A DNA stretch of 64,000 bases from Lineus longissimus (GCF_910592395.1 NC_088308.1:12107001-12171000); one strand, 5' to 3'; positions 35,190-47,097 are shown, counted from the first letter of the stretch. The notes: generated by a model not told the origin, from the letters alone. Program-made: numbers and translations.

Positions 35190-35395
35190 AGACTCGGGTG
35201 GTGGTGGTGGGGGTTGGGGTTGGGGTTGGGGTTGGGGGGGGGGGGGGGTATATAGTTAGGATGATGCCATCATGGCAGTTGACTGAAGAAGCAGTTGGCT
35301 AGCACACAATGTCAATGATGGCGAGTAGTTGCTGGTTGGGAGAGGGGGGATATAGTTAGGATGATGCCATCATGGCAGTTGACCCAATAGACGCT
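35190..35395. repeat. GGTTGG microsatellite and 40-bp duplication
   Basis: GGTGGT then (GGTTGG)n and a G run to about 35247. TATAGTTAGGATGATGCCAT at about 35250 is repeated at about 35350 together with the following CATCATGGCAGTTGAC. Confidence 0.75.
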
Positions 35396-35563
35396 GTCGC
35401 AGTATAGAAAATAGGTGAGGAGAATGTGGGAAACTAAACACAACAGGAGATGAGCATAATGATCCCAAGACCCAAGTGTAGGATTTGAATTCAAAAAGAC
35501 CTTAGCCGACCCCCTGTCCTGAAGAGTTTGAGGTCTCACTAGCCAGTGGTGATCAGGTGTTAA

Positions 35564-35885
35564 AGCGAACTGGAACCGCCGAGCGATTTATTCAACTTTT
35601 CGACTTTCACCGCCCGAGAAAGTTGAGTTCAGATTTGTAGCCCCGCCCCCAGTGCCCGAGCATGCGCAGTTCAATTTGGTATTATTGAGAATCATGTGAG
35701 AATCACGTGAGTCATGCGATCTTTCATTCATGAATTTTCGTAGTAAATTCCATAGTAGTCACTACTATGGAATTTGAATGATTGACAGCTAGGCGCCATG
35801 TTTCATTCATGCCTCGTTCTGATCACCCGATACGCGGGAAATGAAAACGAGGTCATACGAACTGGCTTGGCGGTTCCAGTTCGCT
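35564..35885. mobile_element. 322-bp MITE with TTAA target sites
   Basis: Flanked by TTAA (35560-35563 and 35886-35889). The terminal inverted repeat AGCGAACTGGAACCGCC is perfect at both ends. It contains a strong inner palindrome around CCATAGTAGTCACTACTATGG (35751-35771). TTAA targets are used by piggyBac and Kolobok elements. Non-coding. Confidence 0.75.
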
Positions 35886-35889
35886 TTAA

Positions 35890-38719
35890 TCTTGAAGTTT
35901 ATATAAGGCATAGAGGTGAAATTTTACAAATTTGCGTTATACAAGGTGTCTCATGCATTGTGCTACATCAGTCTATGCACTTGACAGACCCTTGTGCTGG
36001 AACAACGCCTTCGGCCTTATGAGACGCTTAGGTTGGACTCGCATCCCCATGTAGTCAAAAAGCAACCAATCCACTGGCTTCTCAAAAAAAATCATATAAA
36101 ACAGCGCAATGCTCGGCACCTCTTCCGATTTATGTAACTTGCCGATATAACCCAAACCAGAAAACTCCAAAGTCGACCAAGTTTGCTGTCGAACCTCCAG
36201 GATATATTGCTTGATTTGTCTAGACAACGTTGAAACTTGGCCGGATGTATTCTACAAGAGACAAGCTATTCAGAAATGTAAAGGTTTGTGTGAGAGTAAG
36301 GTACTGCCAAGTCTAAAGCCGCTGGAACAGGGGTATGCATGAAATGACGTCGCGTCATTTTTGGAGGCAGGTAGGCCTGGCCTCCACACCGGCTAGTGAG
36401 ACCTGAGGGTAGCGCGTGCGTTTGAGTTAGTGCGCATGCGCTTTCTGAAAATAGAAATGGCTTGTGTTGTGGACGAGTGGTTTCAGGTTTCAAGGTAGGA
36501 TTTTGCCATGGAAACGGGGAAATAGACATTGAGACCAATGTACTTTCAAGATTATTGCATTATAAATGGAACCAGACCGTCGACATCTTGCCACACCCCA
36601 TGATATTGACGAAATCGTCGTCGAAACGGGCAGCCCTGGACCGATCATGTTGGTGCGCATGCGTACAACGGAAAAGTTAGCAGACTGAAAATCTTTTGCG
36701 GAATTTTGCCAGTTCAAAGCACGATTTCTTCGCGGAAAGAGAAAAATAATCTCTGGCAGCTATGTAGATTGTTGTTTAATGCATTTCGATTCGCCCCAGG
36801 GTATCGTCACACTTTGATTCGGCCCTGTTTTGACGAAATCTCCAACCGAACAGCGGCTACTCTGCGTAAACATCATCGCGTCCCGCTGAATTGTTTGGAA
36901 AAAGAAAATCTCTCCCCAGGTAAATTGCTGTGCATTGACGTATATGATTCGCGTGCAAAAATGTCACCTGGGCGCGGAGGTTTTCTGGTTCCGGTCAACC
37001 GGGTCAAGTTTTTTTCGTTGACGGTATACACACACACATTCGACCATTAACCATAAAGCTCGCTTAAGAGCTCCCTAATAAGCGCAGTACTTAAATCAGA
37101 TGTTTCTCTCGCCTTGAAAACATTCCTGGGTAAAATCCATTGAGATTAGCCAAGTTAATCTACTTTTTCCGTGCTTAAAATCTCTGCCGCTGAATTCTAT
37201 AAACAGAAACTATTAACATCGCGGCAGTGTGGTTCCCATTGTGCGCCCTCCCACTTCACACCATGACAGGAAGTTTTACGGAGAGGGAGGGCGTGCGGTA
37301 AGAAGAATGGCCAAAATGACGTCACGTTTTCCTGGCAATGCCTCTTGCCAGACCAGTCAAGCATTGGGAAAGCATCTTTAATTCAGACAACGTTAGAACT
37401 AGAAAAACGAATATGTTAATTTGCAAAAGTAATAGCAGATTTCACCACTAACCAGTCAAATCGGAATACGACGGCGCAAAATGTTCTCGCTTTCCTCCTG
37501 CTAAAAAAACCTTGTTCCCGCACTCCTATTTTAATTTATGCCCAGGAATATGATATGATCTGTTTTCACTTGTTCTATTATGACCTTAGTCAGCTTTCTT
37601 CAGGGCTGACAATCCTTCAAGATTTTCAGGATTCAGTCTTCACCCACATTCCACCTAAATCCTTGGATTCCTCAACTCAGGGAAAAAGTCCGTCTTTGAA
37701 TGAAAAGGGTTAAAGTTGCAATTTCTCCTTATTTGTTGCAAAATCTTCATTGGAGACCTAGGTAAGAGCAGTAGGCGATTTTCATTGAGTTCTGCTTAAC
37801 TATCAGCCAAAGATTGAGTCCTTTAGGACTCCCTGAAAGTACGTTAAAAAATTGATTTCTGATTTAGGATTGGCAATTTTGCCATGATTCCTTAAAGACT
37901 CAAGAAGCACACCATCAAAATCCTTAAATTCAGTGTCAAAAATCTTTGAGAGGTCTCCTAGGGGTTGGCAGCTCTGTCCCTTACCTTGCATTGATGTACT
38001 CTACTTGTACACATCTATACTGCTGAAAATTGCCAACGCTTCCAAAAAATTGTTTTGTACTTTTATGTATAATAGTTCACCTGAAAACTCGCTGTATCTA
38101 TTTGTAATACATGTAGTCAAATAAAGTAACAAATACATGTACGGTATTTTTCTAAATCTGCCTCCGTCTTTCATGAAAATTCATCAAGGCCAATAGCTTA
38201 CTCACCCACTGTAGTCTGAACTTCAACCACCAGCAAGAGTACACGAATACAAAGCCACTCAACATTCTCCATGAACAGATCCCATCGTTCAACTAGTCCT
38301 CTCTCCCCAGGTGCCTCACGGACCTTCAGGTTCCCATACTCAAGACCAACTCTTACGTTATCGCCCTCAAAACAACCCTGGAGTCATGAATTCACAGGTG
38401 CTCCTGTGAAATCTCAGTTCTAGTTTGTTAGATATTTTTCATAAACCCTTCATTGATGTACTGTACAAACTTTCTATAACAACACTGTGTTCAAACTGAA
38501 GGCGAATTTACCCGGAAAACAGTTTGGTTAAATTGCTTTCAAGTCAGTCACGTCTCACTTGGCCGAATGCGCATTCAATTCGGTCTTAAACGGGTCACAC
38601 TGAATTGACAGTAATGATACGCCAACTACAGTAGATTGTTGAACTCACTCCTGTGCTCAATCCAAGATGGATGTGCCCATGAGAGCAAACGGTGACGATG
38701 GAAATTATGAAAAATCTTG
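35890..38719. other. Non-coding stretch (presumed intron)
   Basis: No gene is recognised. About 38545-38610 carries motifs of the 12.2-13.8 kb GAATTC-rich repeat (ATGCGCATTCAATTCGGT). Confidence 0.35.
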
Positions 38720-39088
38720 TTTTTAGCTCAGCTGACAAAGTCAGCGAAGCTGGTAATATTACTAAGGGAATGGTGTCCGTCCTTCCATCCTTCCATGTCA
38801 ATTTTGGGCATTTTGTAACCGTAAGACCTAGGCACTTTGTTGAAGCTGCTAAATTAGGAGTAGCCCAAGGGGAACTCAGAAACCAAAAATCAGCGCGATC
38901 CGACCTACATTCGGCGAATGAGGTCATCGGGAAGTTTAAACTTCTTTCCTTTATACCTCGGGCCACAGAGGAAATATTGTTTTCAAATCTGGCCGAATAT
39001 TTTTTAATAACTTTTCATTTTGACTTGTATTTTGTAATGGAATTAGTTTAGTTTTCACTGCCAGTTTGCGCTACAGGCACATTTGACA
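38720..39088 (+). repeat. Dispersed repeat R1, plus-strand copy
   Basis: Aligns with the reverse complement of 3424-3806 along its full length. Confidence 0.65.
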
Positions 39089-39672
39089 GATTTTTTGACG
39101 ATTCAAAAGCCCGGGTTATGACGTATAGTTGCGCAGTTGTATTCTGCGCATTGAATTGGCCAGGGAACCAGGCTATATTTCAGCATACCCACTGTGACCA
39201 GTGTAAAGATGGAAGATTGATTTTGCAACAAGTAACCAATTTTCCGCTAAAAAGTAGTCAAGTAGGCGATATTATCACTAGTTCCTTTCAGTGGGTAGTC
39301 ATCAGGTCTTAAGGGAATACTTTCAGAAATTAGTTCTTGAAAATTTGGCCACAATTCTGTGAAAACGATATCGGAAGTGCACGCTCTGTTCGCGATGTAT
39401 TTTGAAGTGGAGAATTCCCACAGTATGTGCAGTGAATCGGCATGATTCTGTTTGCATATTAGTTTTTAGTACTACGATTCTTATATGAGTAAAAAGTAGA
39501 CGTTTTAAGCAACACAATAATGTTACTCCCATAAAAATTGATTGCAAATTGACGGAGCTACGGCATTCTGTTCGGCAATTGTCAGCACTGATAAAATACA
39601 TCGCTAATGCATGCCAAATTGGACAACGTAGGGAATCACCAGAAATGACGTCATCGCTGGTCTAAATCTTCT
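39089..39672. other. Non-coding stretch
   Basis: Nothing recognised. Confidence 0.35.
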
Positions 39673-39673
39673 A

Positions 39674-39964
39674 TATAATAATATTAGAAGGGGGACGAAT
39701 AAAGTCACACTTAGAGGCGTTGGATCGCCTTGAAATTTTGCATGAATGGTGGTGACACCTTACCCTGATGCAACGTCTTGGTTTTATCAAAAAATTTACT
39801 TCAGCGGAGCAGAAATGAGGGATTTTTAATCGGACACTGTCAATTCTCCTTACCACTCACAGAAGCCAAGCCATTGCTGTTAAGTTATGCAGGGGCTTAA
39901 TCAATTACCTGCACTCCCTGTGGGGTGAATAACATTACCTTTTGAACAGCTGGCTGTAGGCACA
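39674..39964 (+). mobile_element. 290-bp repeat, possible Helitron 5' end (copy 1)
   Basis: Starts TCTATATAATAATATTAGAA and matches 45196-45487 in reverse orientation for about 290 bp. TC followed by a TATATAATAATA string resembles 5' termini of some Helitrons. The gypsy pol fragment begins immediately after it. Whether the two copies are independent insertions or the ends of one larger structure is unclear. Confidence 0.45.
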
Positions 39965-39965
39965 T

Positions 39966-42161
39966 CAGTGTGATCAGGACGGTATCAGGCCAACAGATGA
40001 GAAAGTGGAAGCGATCGTAAATGCTCCAGTTCCAAGTAATCAGTCTGAACTCAGATCGTGGCTGGGAATGCTTCAATTCTATGCACGGTTTTTACTGAAT
40101 CTGTCATCTGAACTCAATCCGTTAAACAGACTGTTACAAAAGGGTGTCCCTTGGCGCTGGACTGAAGAGTGTGATCAAGCCATAGTGAAAACTAAAGAGG
40201 CACTCCGTAGTGCTGACGTGTTGGTTCACTATGATCCTAAGTTGCCGATAAAACTGTCATGTGACGCATCTCCGTATGGAGTAGGTGCAGTCATAGCTCA
40301 CGTGTTTTCTGATAAGTCCAAGAGACCTATAGCTTATGCATCGCGAACGCTAACGTCTAGCGAACGAAATTATGCACAGATCGAGAGAGAAGCTTTTGGA
40401 ATTGTGTTTGGCGTGAAAAAGTTTCACAAATACTTATTTGGGATATTGTTTACGCTAGTGACTGATAGCAAACCGTTAACAACGATTCTAGGTCCCAAGT
40501 CAGGCATTCCAACTGTTGCTGCCGCTAGAATGCAGCGGTGGGCTGTGATATTGTCCGGATATCACTATGAGATTGAGTATCTCAGATCAGTGGATCATGG
40601 GAACGCTTTATCTCGTTTGCCTTTACGTGTTGATAAAAGTGTTGAATCTGTAGATCAACAGATCTATACAATTTCGTATATGGACGAGTTGCCATTAATG
40701 GCTAAGGACATCGTGACAGCTACAAGGAAAGACCCAGTCTTAGCTCGTGTGTACGATTTCGTGGTCAATGGTTGGCTGGCTGTAGTGAAAGAGGAGAAAT
40801 TTCAACCGTATTTTCGGCGTCGTACTGAACTGTCAGTTGAAAACAACGTTCTTCTGTGGGGAATGCGAGTGGTTGTCCCTACTGTGTTAAGAAATCGTAT
40901 CTTAGGTGAACTGCACGAAGAACACTTAGGAATTGTGCGCTCTAAGTCGTTTGCTCGAAGTTATGTGTGGTGGCCGAGACTGGACAGTGACATAGAAGCG
41001 ATGGTAAAATCTTGTGCAGTGTGTTGTGCTGTACAGAAAAATCCACCAAAAGCACCATTGCATCCGTGGCAGTGGGCTACACGTCCGTGGCAACTTGTAC
41101 ACATAGATTTCGCAGAAAAGGAAGGAAAATATCTGCTGGTGATCTATGACTCTTATTCGAGGTGGATTGATGCGCTGCCTATGAGAACAATAACTGCTGA
41201 AAGGACCATTGAAAAACTGCGGGTAATTTTTGCTTATTTTGGATTACCTGAGACTGAGAGGGTAGTTTCAGATAATGGACCGCAATTTATCGCAGAACAG
41301 TTTCGTCAATTTATGCGTAACAATGGTGTCCAATCACTTAGTCCCAGTGTATCATCCAGCCTCCAATGGCGCAGCTGAACGAAGTGTTCAAACAGTGAAA
41401 TTAGCACTGACTAAGAAGGTCTTAGATGCAAGCGTGAATTCTAATCTGACCATGTCCCACAAACTAGCTTCATTTCTGATCGTGTATAGATCAACACCCC
41501 ATACTGTTACAGGACAGTCCCCAGCTACATTGTTTCTCAAACGTCGGATCAGAAACCGTTTCACTCTACTGAAACCTAACCTAGAACAAACTGTTAGTGA
41601 CAAATAGGCTCAACAGGTGAAAGATCATGACAAGAGTGGTGTGAAAATGCGTGAATTTAGGCCTGGAGAGGAAGTTAGAATCAAGAATTTCCGTGGTCAT
41701 GGTAATGAGAGATAGGTACCAGGTACCATTACTGAACGTGCAGGACTTTTAACATACAGAGTGAATGTTGGTGGTATCACTAAATTGGTTCATGTAGAAC
41801 ATATTAGGTCATGTAGTCAGAATTGTAATTATCAGTCCTCAACTGAGACGAGAGTACCAACTGTGTCTTAACAGATTACCATTCAGTGTATCAGATAAGT
41901 CCGTGTCTCTATCTTCTGAGCAAATTCTGAACTCGGATGTTCCAGTCATTTCTGACTTTCCAGCTGAAGTCACCAGAGAAGCCTACTAGTAGTAATACAT
42001 GTAATATGCCTGTAACTTGCTCTATTCCTCAAGTTTCTCAAAACACTCCCAGTATGGACATTCAGAATCATACTCCTGGCCCTATCAGTAATCCTTCTGC
42101 TGTAGTTGCTCCGAGGCGTTCACAGAGAGAACGTAAACCAAAGAAGATTTTTGATCTGTAA
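39966..42161 (+). pseudogene. pol: Second Ty3/gypsy pol, 5'-truncated (RT end, RNase H, integrase)
   Basis: Begins inside the RT (IRPTDEKVEAIVNAP), so protease and most of RT are missing. Then RNase H (LSCDASPYGVGAVIAHV, YAQIEREAFG, VTDSKPL); the integrase HHCC (LHEEHLG ... CAVCCAVQK); core D residues in HIDFAEKEG and SDNGPQFIAE; E in SNGAAERSVQ; and a C-terminal tail ending RRSQRERKPKKIFDL. Breaks: a frame change near 41330-41340 between the second D and the E, an in-frame stop at 41605-41607, and another near 41713. This is a different lineage from element 1 (standard SDNGPQF box, YASRTL RNase H). Confidence 0.88.
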
Positions 42162-42376
42162 CTGTTTAAAAGATTGTTCGGTCTTTGAGAACAACCAACT
42201 TGTAAGAGACATTGTGTGTGACGGACATTTCTATAGTATTCTTACGTAGCCGCTATATTTGGCTTGTTTCAAGTTGTAATTCCATTTTAGTTTAGGAGTC
42301 AGTTGTCGTTCTGATTGTGGTTGATTTACAGCTATAAAGCGTTGCCCTTGATAACGTTTCAATTAGGAGGGGACGG

Positions 42377-42529
42377 TGTAGTGTTTCTGCAGTGTTTGCT
42401 GAACCTCTCTAGTACTTGTAATGTACACTGCTGCCATCTATGTTTAGTAATTAAAGTTGTTGTTGTTAAACCCGCCATTATCGTAAGGTGTTCGTATTTC
42501 TGCCTCATCTAAGAACCCAAGTTACTACA
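42377..42529 (+). repeat. 3' LTR candidate of gypsy element 2, 153 bp
   Basis: Directly after the purine tract AGGAGGGGACGG comes TGTAGTGTTTCTGCAG; the segment ends GTTACTACA, giving TGTAGT/ACTACA inverted termini. It contains ATTAAA. No 5' partner exists because the element is truncated, so the boundaries rest on termini and purine tract only. Confidence 0.6.
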
Positions 42530-42554
42530 GAAACATTAAAAGTGTGATAACTCT

Positions 42555-43470
42555 CTGATGAGTGACTCGTTTTTCGATAAAATTTTTATGGTAGGTTGCA
42601 CCAAATGTCATGAGTTTTTGATTTGACCTAATTTTCAAGGTCACAGAGGTCAAATGGGATAAATTGGCCATTTGAGTATACCTATGGCATGTTTCTTAAC
42701 CGCTAAAAAAGCTATGAACTTGAAATTTGGTACACATGGCTCCCTACGTCATATAACCGCTGGCACCGAAATTCCGTCTAATATGATTTTCGTCTTGGCC
42801 ACCAGGCGGCCAAAACTAAAAAAGGTAAAAAGTGCAGTATCTCGCTTATTAGTGACTTGTTTTTCGGTGATATTTGTATGGTAAGTTGTCCTAGCAAGGA
42901 TACATCACATATATCCTACAGGATTTTGATTTTACCTAATTTTCACCGTCACAGAGGTCAAATGGTGTAAATTGGCCGTTTGAATGTAACTATGGTACGT
43001 TTCTTAACCGCTACAGCCATGAACTTGAAATTTAGTACACAAGAGTCCCTCTCGCATGTAACCTCTGACACCGAATTTTGATCCGATCTGATTCTCGACT
43101 TGGCCACCAGGAGGCCAAAACTAAAAAAGGTAAATAGTGCAATATCTCGCTTAAATTAGTGACTTGTTTTCGATGATTTTTTTATGGTAGATACTCCAAG
43201 CAAGGATACATCACATGTCATACCAACTTTGGTTTGACCTATACTATATACACGTAGCATGTTTCTTTACCAGGATGAATTCCTAATCACCTAACATCTA
43301 TAAGGTGAGCACAATGGCCCCTGGGCGTTTCATTATAATATTTTTTCTCCAAGGTACTCCAAGAAAGGATACATCATATGTCATACGAATTTTGATTCAA
43401 CCTACACTTTTCAAGGTCACAGAGGTCAAATCACAAAAATTAGTCATTAGGCCTTAACTATGGCACCTTT
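42555..43470 (+). repeat. Tandem array of ~290-307-bp AGGTCA-containing units
   Basis: Three units start near 42562, 42852 and 43159 (GTGACT(C/T)GTTTTTCG). Each contains a TTTGAC(C)TA...CAAGGTCACAGAGGTCAAAT-type block, TTCTTAACCGCT and GGCCACCAGGCGGCC-type motifs; the third is incomplete. Related single copies lie at about 350-560 (reverse), 45490-45660 and 47760-48080. Confidence 0.75.
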
Positions 43471-43475
43471 CTTAA

Positions 43476-44035
43476 CCCTTTAAGGACTACTCTCGCCGGG
43501 CGGCGAGAGATCAAAAATCAACGTTCTGGACTACTCTCGCCGCCCGGCGAGATATTGTGCTGTCCGACAATACTTCGTTCCGCTTATTCCATGGTTTGAG
43601 TTTGCTATTTATAACCACCCGGAGGGGATTCCCCAGATCATATGCTACAAGTTTGCTATTCATTGCGACTTTGTAGCGTGATTCTGAGTGTCGATAATTA
43701 TCATTTTTTTGCGGGACAACTTCGTCAAGACGTCAAAATGTCAAGACATCTGACTGTAGAAGACGTTCTGAGGGAACTTGTGGCGGACGATGATTCTGGA
43801 GATGAGGATTTTGCGGAAATACCAGACCTTGAGTTCATGATACCCCCCAGATGATTGCATTTTCAAAAACTAGAGGTAAAATGCTCAAAAAAGTTCAATT
43901 ACACCAAGGCTGTGGCATTGATGCTTATTCTTCAAAAATCACTTTGAATTTATGATGTCACATAATTTTTGTCAAGTCAAAACTCTGTTAGTCCGTGAGG
44001 TTGGTAAAATTATAACTCTGTTAGTCCTTAAAGGG
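43476..44035 (+). mobile_element. 560-bp piggyBac derivative
   Basis: Flanked by TTAA at 43472-43475 and 44036-44039. The terminal inverted repeat CCCTTTAAGGACTA is perfect at both ends. Two GC-rich subterminal palindromes (43490-43509 and 43532-43551) each follow a GGACTA motif. TTAA targets with CCCT-type ends are the hallmark of piggyBac. It lies within the AGGTCA array, inserted at the TTAA of its TTTCTTAACC motif. Confidence 0.88.
43738..43854 (+). pseudogene. N-terminal remnant of a piggyBac transposase
   Basis: ATG at 43738 opens 38 codons: a TVEDVLRELVADDDSGDED stretch, then FAEIPDLEF and a stop. An acidic helix of this type is typical of piggyBac transposase N-termini; the DDD catalytic core is absent. 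The element could be an internally deleted copy keeping promoter and start. Confidence 0.6.
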
Positions 44036-44039
44036 TTAA

Positions 44040-45195
44040 CCTCTTGAATCCCAAAACTTGAAAATTCCGGGATCCGAGGGTGATCACGTGGTTGTGAAAT
44101 TGGGTCTGACTTTCACAATGTATGCGCCCGCATACAACTGCCAACGTCCGGTACCGAGGCGCCATCTACCCAGGCATGCTCTAACTGACCCTACAGTACA
44201 TCAGACACGCTAAGTAATACAAGCAATAAACTAACATCCCAGCTCAAGGGAATGAAAATATCACATGAGACCGACCTGTCGGTCGTTGGGAAAAAATGTA
44301 CACAGGTACCGTATTCGGTACCCTATAGCATTGTATATAGTCAGGTGATCTCCGGGACTGATTCACCCCTTGGCCACCAGGGAGCAAAATATGAAAACCT
44401 TAAAAATGCAATTACTTCTTTCCTGATTGCCACCAATTTGATATCATGGGTACATCTAACCACCATTCTGTATTATATCATAACTAGCATTATACTCATG
44501 GCGCAGGCAGGTTCAAATGGGCTATATCTTGATTAGATTGAATTGCAATGAAAATCTAATGCAATATCAAAGGAGCAATATTGAAGAGGCAAATTAAACC
44601 AACCATTTGTCCACAGACTCGGACCTAGCTGTGGCGTCTTGTATGTGTGCATAAAAAGTGTATCAATTGGTCCGATAGAGATGATGAGGCAATGTCAATA
44701 TGCCTCGTTCCTCAGTCGGCAATATGCCCCTTTTTATACGGAGAAGAAGGAGAACTCAGATAGGCCTTCACATGTCGGCTTCCAAATGTCTCGGGCAAGG
44801 CACTTAGTCGAAAGGCAAGCTAGAAGTTCAGCATCGTGAGCAGCTCCTTGATAAGGCCATGCCAAGTTCAGAGTGCCTCTTCAGATACATCAAGTATTGA
44901 AAGCTGTGGTGAGCACATAAACAGACCATGGTCACCTTCATTTGAAAATTCCTTCATAATCAAGGGCTAGCTCTAACTAAAACAGCACCCATAAACAATA
45001 GACCATCAATTTGACCCCAGCTCCTAACTGCGGGAAAACCCAAGTCCAGCAACCAAAGTACCAAAAATACATTTTTGTTTACATTTGAACTGCACACATG
45101 CGTTTGTTTACAATTTCATTTCCCGCGAAATCGTGGATTGAAAATAACATTAACCTGGGTTCAGCAGGTCAGCAGGTATACCGGCTGTTCCAATC
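44040..45195. other. Non-coding stretch (presumed intron)
   Basis: No gene is recognised. 44250-44560 carries a weakly similar GGCCACCAGGGAGC motif of the AGGTCA repeat family. Confidence 0.35.
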
Positions 45196-45487
45196 ATCCC
45201 CCTACAGCCAGCTGTTCAAAAGGTAATGTTATTCACCCCAGAGGGAGTGCAGATAATTGATTAAGCCCCTGCATAATTTAACAGCAATGGCTTGGCTTCT
45301 GTAAGTGGTAAAGAGAATTGACAGTGTCCGATTAAAAATCCCTCATTACTGCTCCGCTGAAGTATATTTTTGAACAAAACCAAGACGTTGCATCAGGGTA
45401 AGGTGTCACCACAATTCATGCAAAATTTCAAGGCAATCCAACGCCTCTAAGTGTGACTTTATTCGTCCCCCTTCCAGTATTATTATA
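45196..45487 (-). mobile_element. 290-bp repeat, possible Helitron 5' end (copy 2, inverted)
   Basis: Reverse complement of 39674-39964, ending (plus strand) in TATTATTATATAGA followed by T, so that on the minus strand the TC start is preceded by A as in Helitron targets. Confidence 0.45.
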
Positions 45488-46963
45488 TAGATATGTCACA
45501 TTGGTTTTTGATTTGACCTAATTTTCAAGGTTGCAGAGATTAAATGGCATAAAATTTTTATTTGGTTATAGCATGTTTCTTAACCAGCATGAATTGTGAC
45601 TTGTCTACTAATTATCTATACAGTGAACAAATTGGCCCCTGGCCTTATCATTATCTATTATATTTGGTGCAGATCATACTTAAAGAACCGTATTACCTGA
45701 TGAACACAACAATGTTTCGTTAAGAGACTCCAGCACATTACCAGCAATTCCCAACCTTTTAGCTGCGCATGCGCCAAACTCCCTTCCAGAGCCAAGCATA
45801 CGTTTTCTATAGCAGATCGAGGTGAGAGACATCTCACGGCTTTCTGTGTAACTAAAGCCTAGTTGCCGATAGCATATGTGATTCTATGACTATCAAGGCA
45901 TTTTCAGGCCAAATTTTGAGTTGATTGGTGAAAATTTTTCCATGTCCACATATGGGTTGAAAATACCACGTGTATTGCAATTTTTCCTGGTGTAAATTTT
46001 AAGAAAACATGAAAATTGGCCGACTTCTGTGGCCGTTTTGAATCACATAGAGTTTGCATATTTAGTTTGCCGATAGCTCCTGCAAATGGCAGTATCATAC
46101 TGAGTGTACTGAAACACATGCCATTGGGAAAATTGAAAATTTTTCCATGTCCACAGGGGGGTCCAAATTGGCGTCCCAAGTGGATTTGAGGAGAGAATAT
46201 ATGTCCAAACATCAACATACATGAAAAGCTGGACCTCAAGTGATCTTTGAAGATATGAGAATGACTGCCCTTTGATAACTTCTTGCTTTATTTGTCCACT
46301 TTATGGCATAAGATCCCTAGCTTTGGATGGTTCAATTAGGGACACTAGGGCTGGGAAGGGTCATGTCAGGGGGGGGGTAGGCGGGTGACCAAGCCCGAAA
46401 TATTATATTGCATCGTTCCCTTCAGCATATTTGCCAAAGCTTTTGCTGTTGCATGGATTCCTCAGATGTTTGGGCTCTCTCAGCTCTGTCATTTGGTAAC
46501 CTTTGTCTGGGTGTTGGCTAGGTAGATAGGATAGGGGGGGGTTCCTGACAGTGTTGACAAGGAGAAACTCGGAAAACCGTGATTCTAGACAAAATCCTGT
46601 TCTTTTGATGAGCTGGAACACATTCAAAATTGTGAACCCACAAATTGAAGGCATAAAACTGACACAAGGCATTGATTTCTTGTACTAAAAATATATTTTA
46701 TTATTCGATGAACGCTCTGATTGGCTAAATTGGGTCACGTGTCAAACTCGATCGTAGCGCCTGCATTTAGCAGCGGCATAATAAAGTTGGGGATTGCTGG
46801 TAATGAACACAGTTTCTCTAACTTAATTGAATAAATTTTCCTTTCCAAGGACAGGGAAGCTCTGCAAACTGGAAGGCCTGATAAGTTTCTCGGCAATCTG
46901 AGGAATAAATTCTCTAGGGTGTTCCCGTTTTACGTCTTTGAAAGCAAATTTGCTCGTTTTCAG
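45488..46963. other. Non-coding stretch (presumed intron)
   Basis: 45490-45660 is a partial copy of the AGGTCA repeat unit. ATTACCAGCAATTCCCAAC near 45739 and GTTGGGGATTGCTGGTAAT near 46786 form a weak inverted pair. No coding similarity until the exon at 46964. Confidence 0.4.
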
Positions 46964-47097
46964 AATGACTTGGTATCTAAGATAAAGAAAGAACTGGAAG
47001 GATGGAGGGAGGTCCTCCTCCCTTTGAACAAGATGCTGACCTGGGAGAAGCCACATTACCCTGCCATCCTAGTGGGAGCGATATCATTTATTTTCAT
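46964..47097 (+). CDS. ARL6IP1: ARL6IP1-like protein, exon with first membrane hairpin
   Basis: Encodes NDLVSKIKKELEGWREVL, then LPLNKMLTWEKPHYPA and the start of a hydrophobic segment (ILVGAISFIF). This is the N-terminal helix plus first reticulon-like membrane hairpin of ARL6IP1, an ER-shaping membrane protein. A TTTTCAG acceptor precedes it and a GTAAGT donor follows 47097. The exon starts in phase 0 and ends after two bases of a codon, which the exon at 47612 completes. Assignment is by recall of the family (WEK/WER..P...G..S..F pattern). Confidence 0.85.

Noticed and set aside
35200-35247. Telomere-like G-rich repeat
   Set aside because: The unit is GGTTGG with neighbouring G run, not the animal TTAGGG; an ordinary microsatellite.
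45739-46804. Inverted pair ATTACCAGCAATTCCCAAC / GTTGGGGATTGCTGGTAAT as element ends
   Set aside because: Similarity is short and imperfect and no target duplication could be placed.
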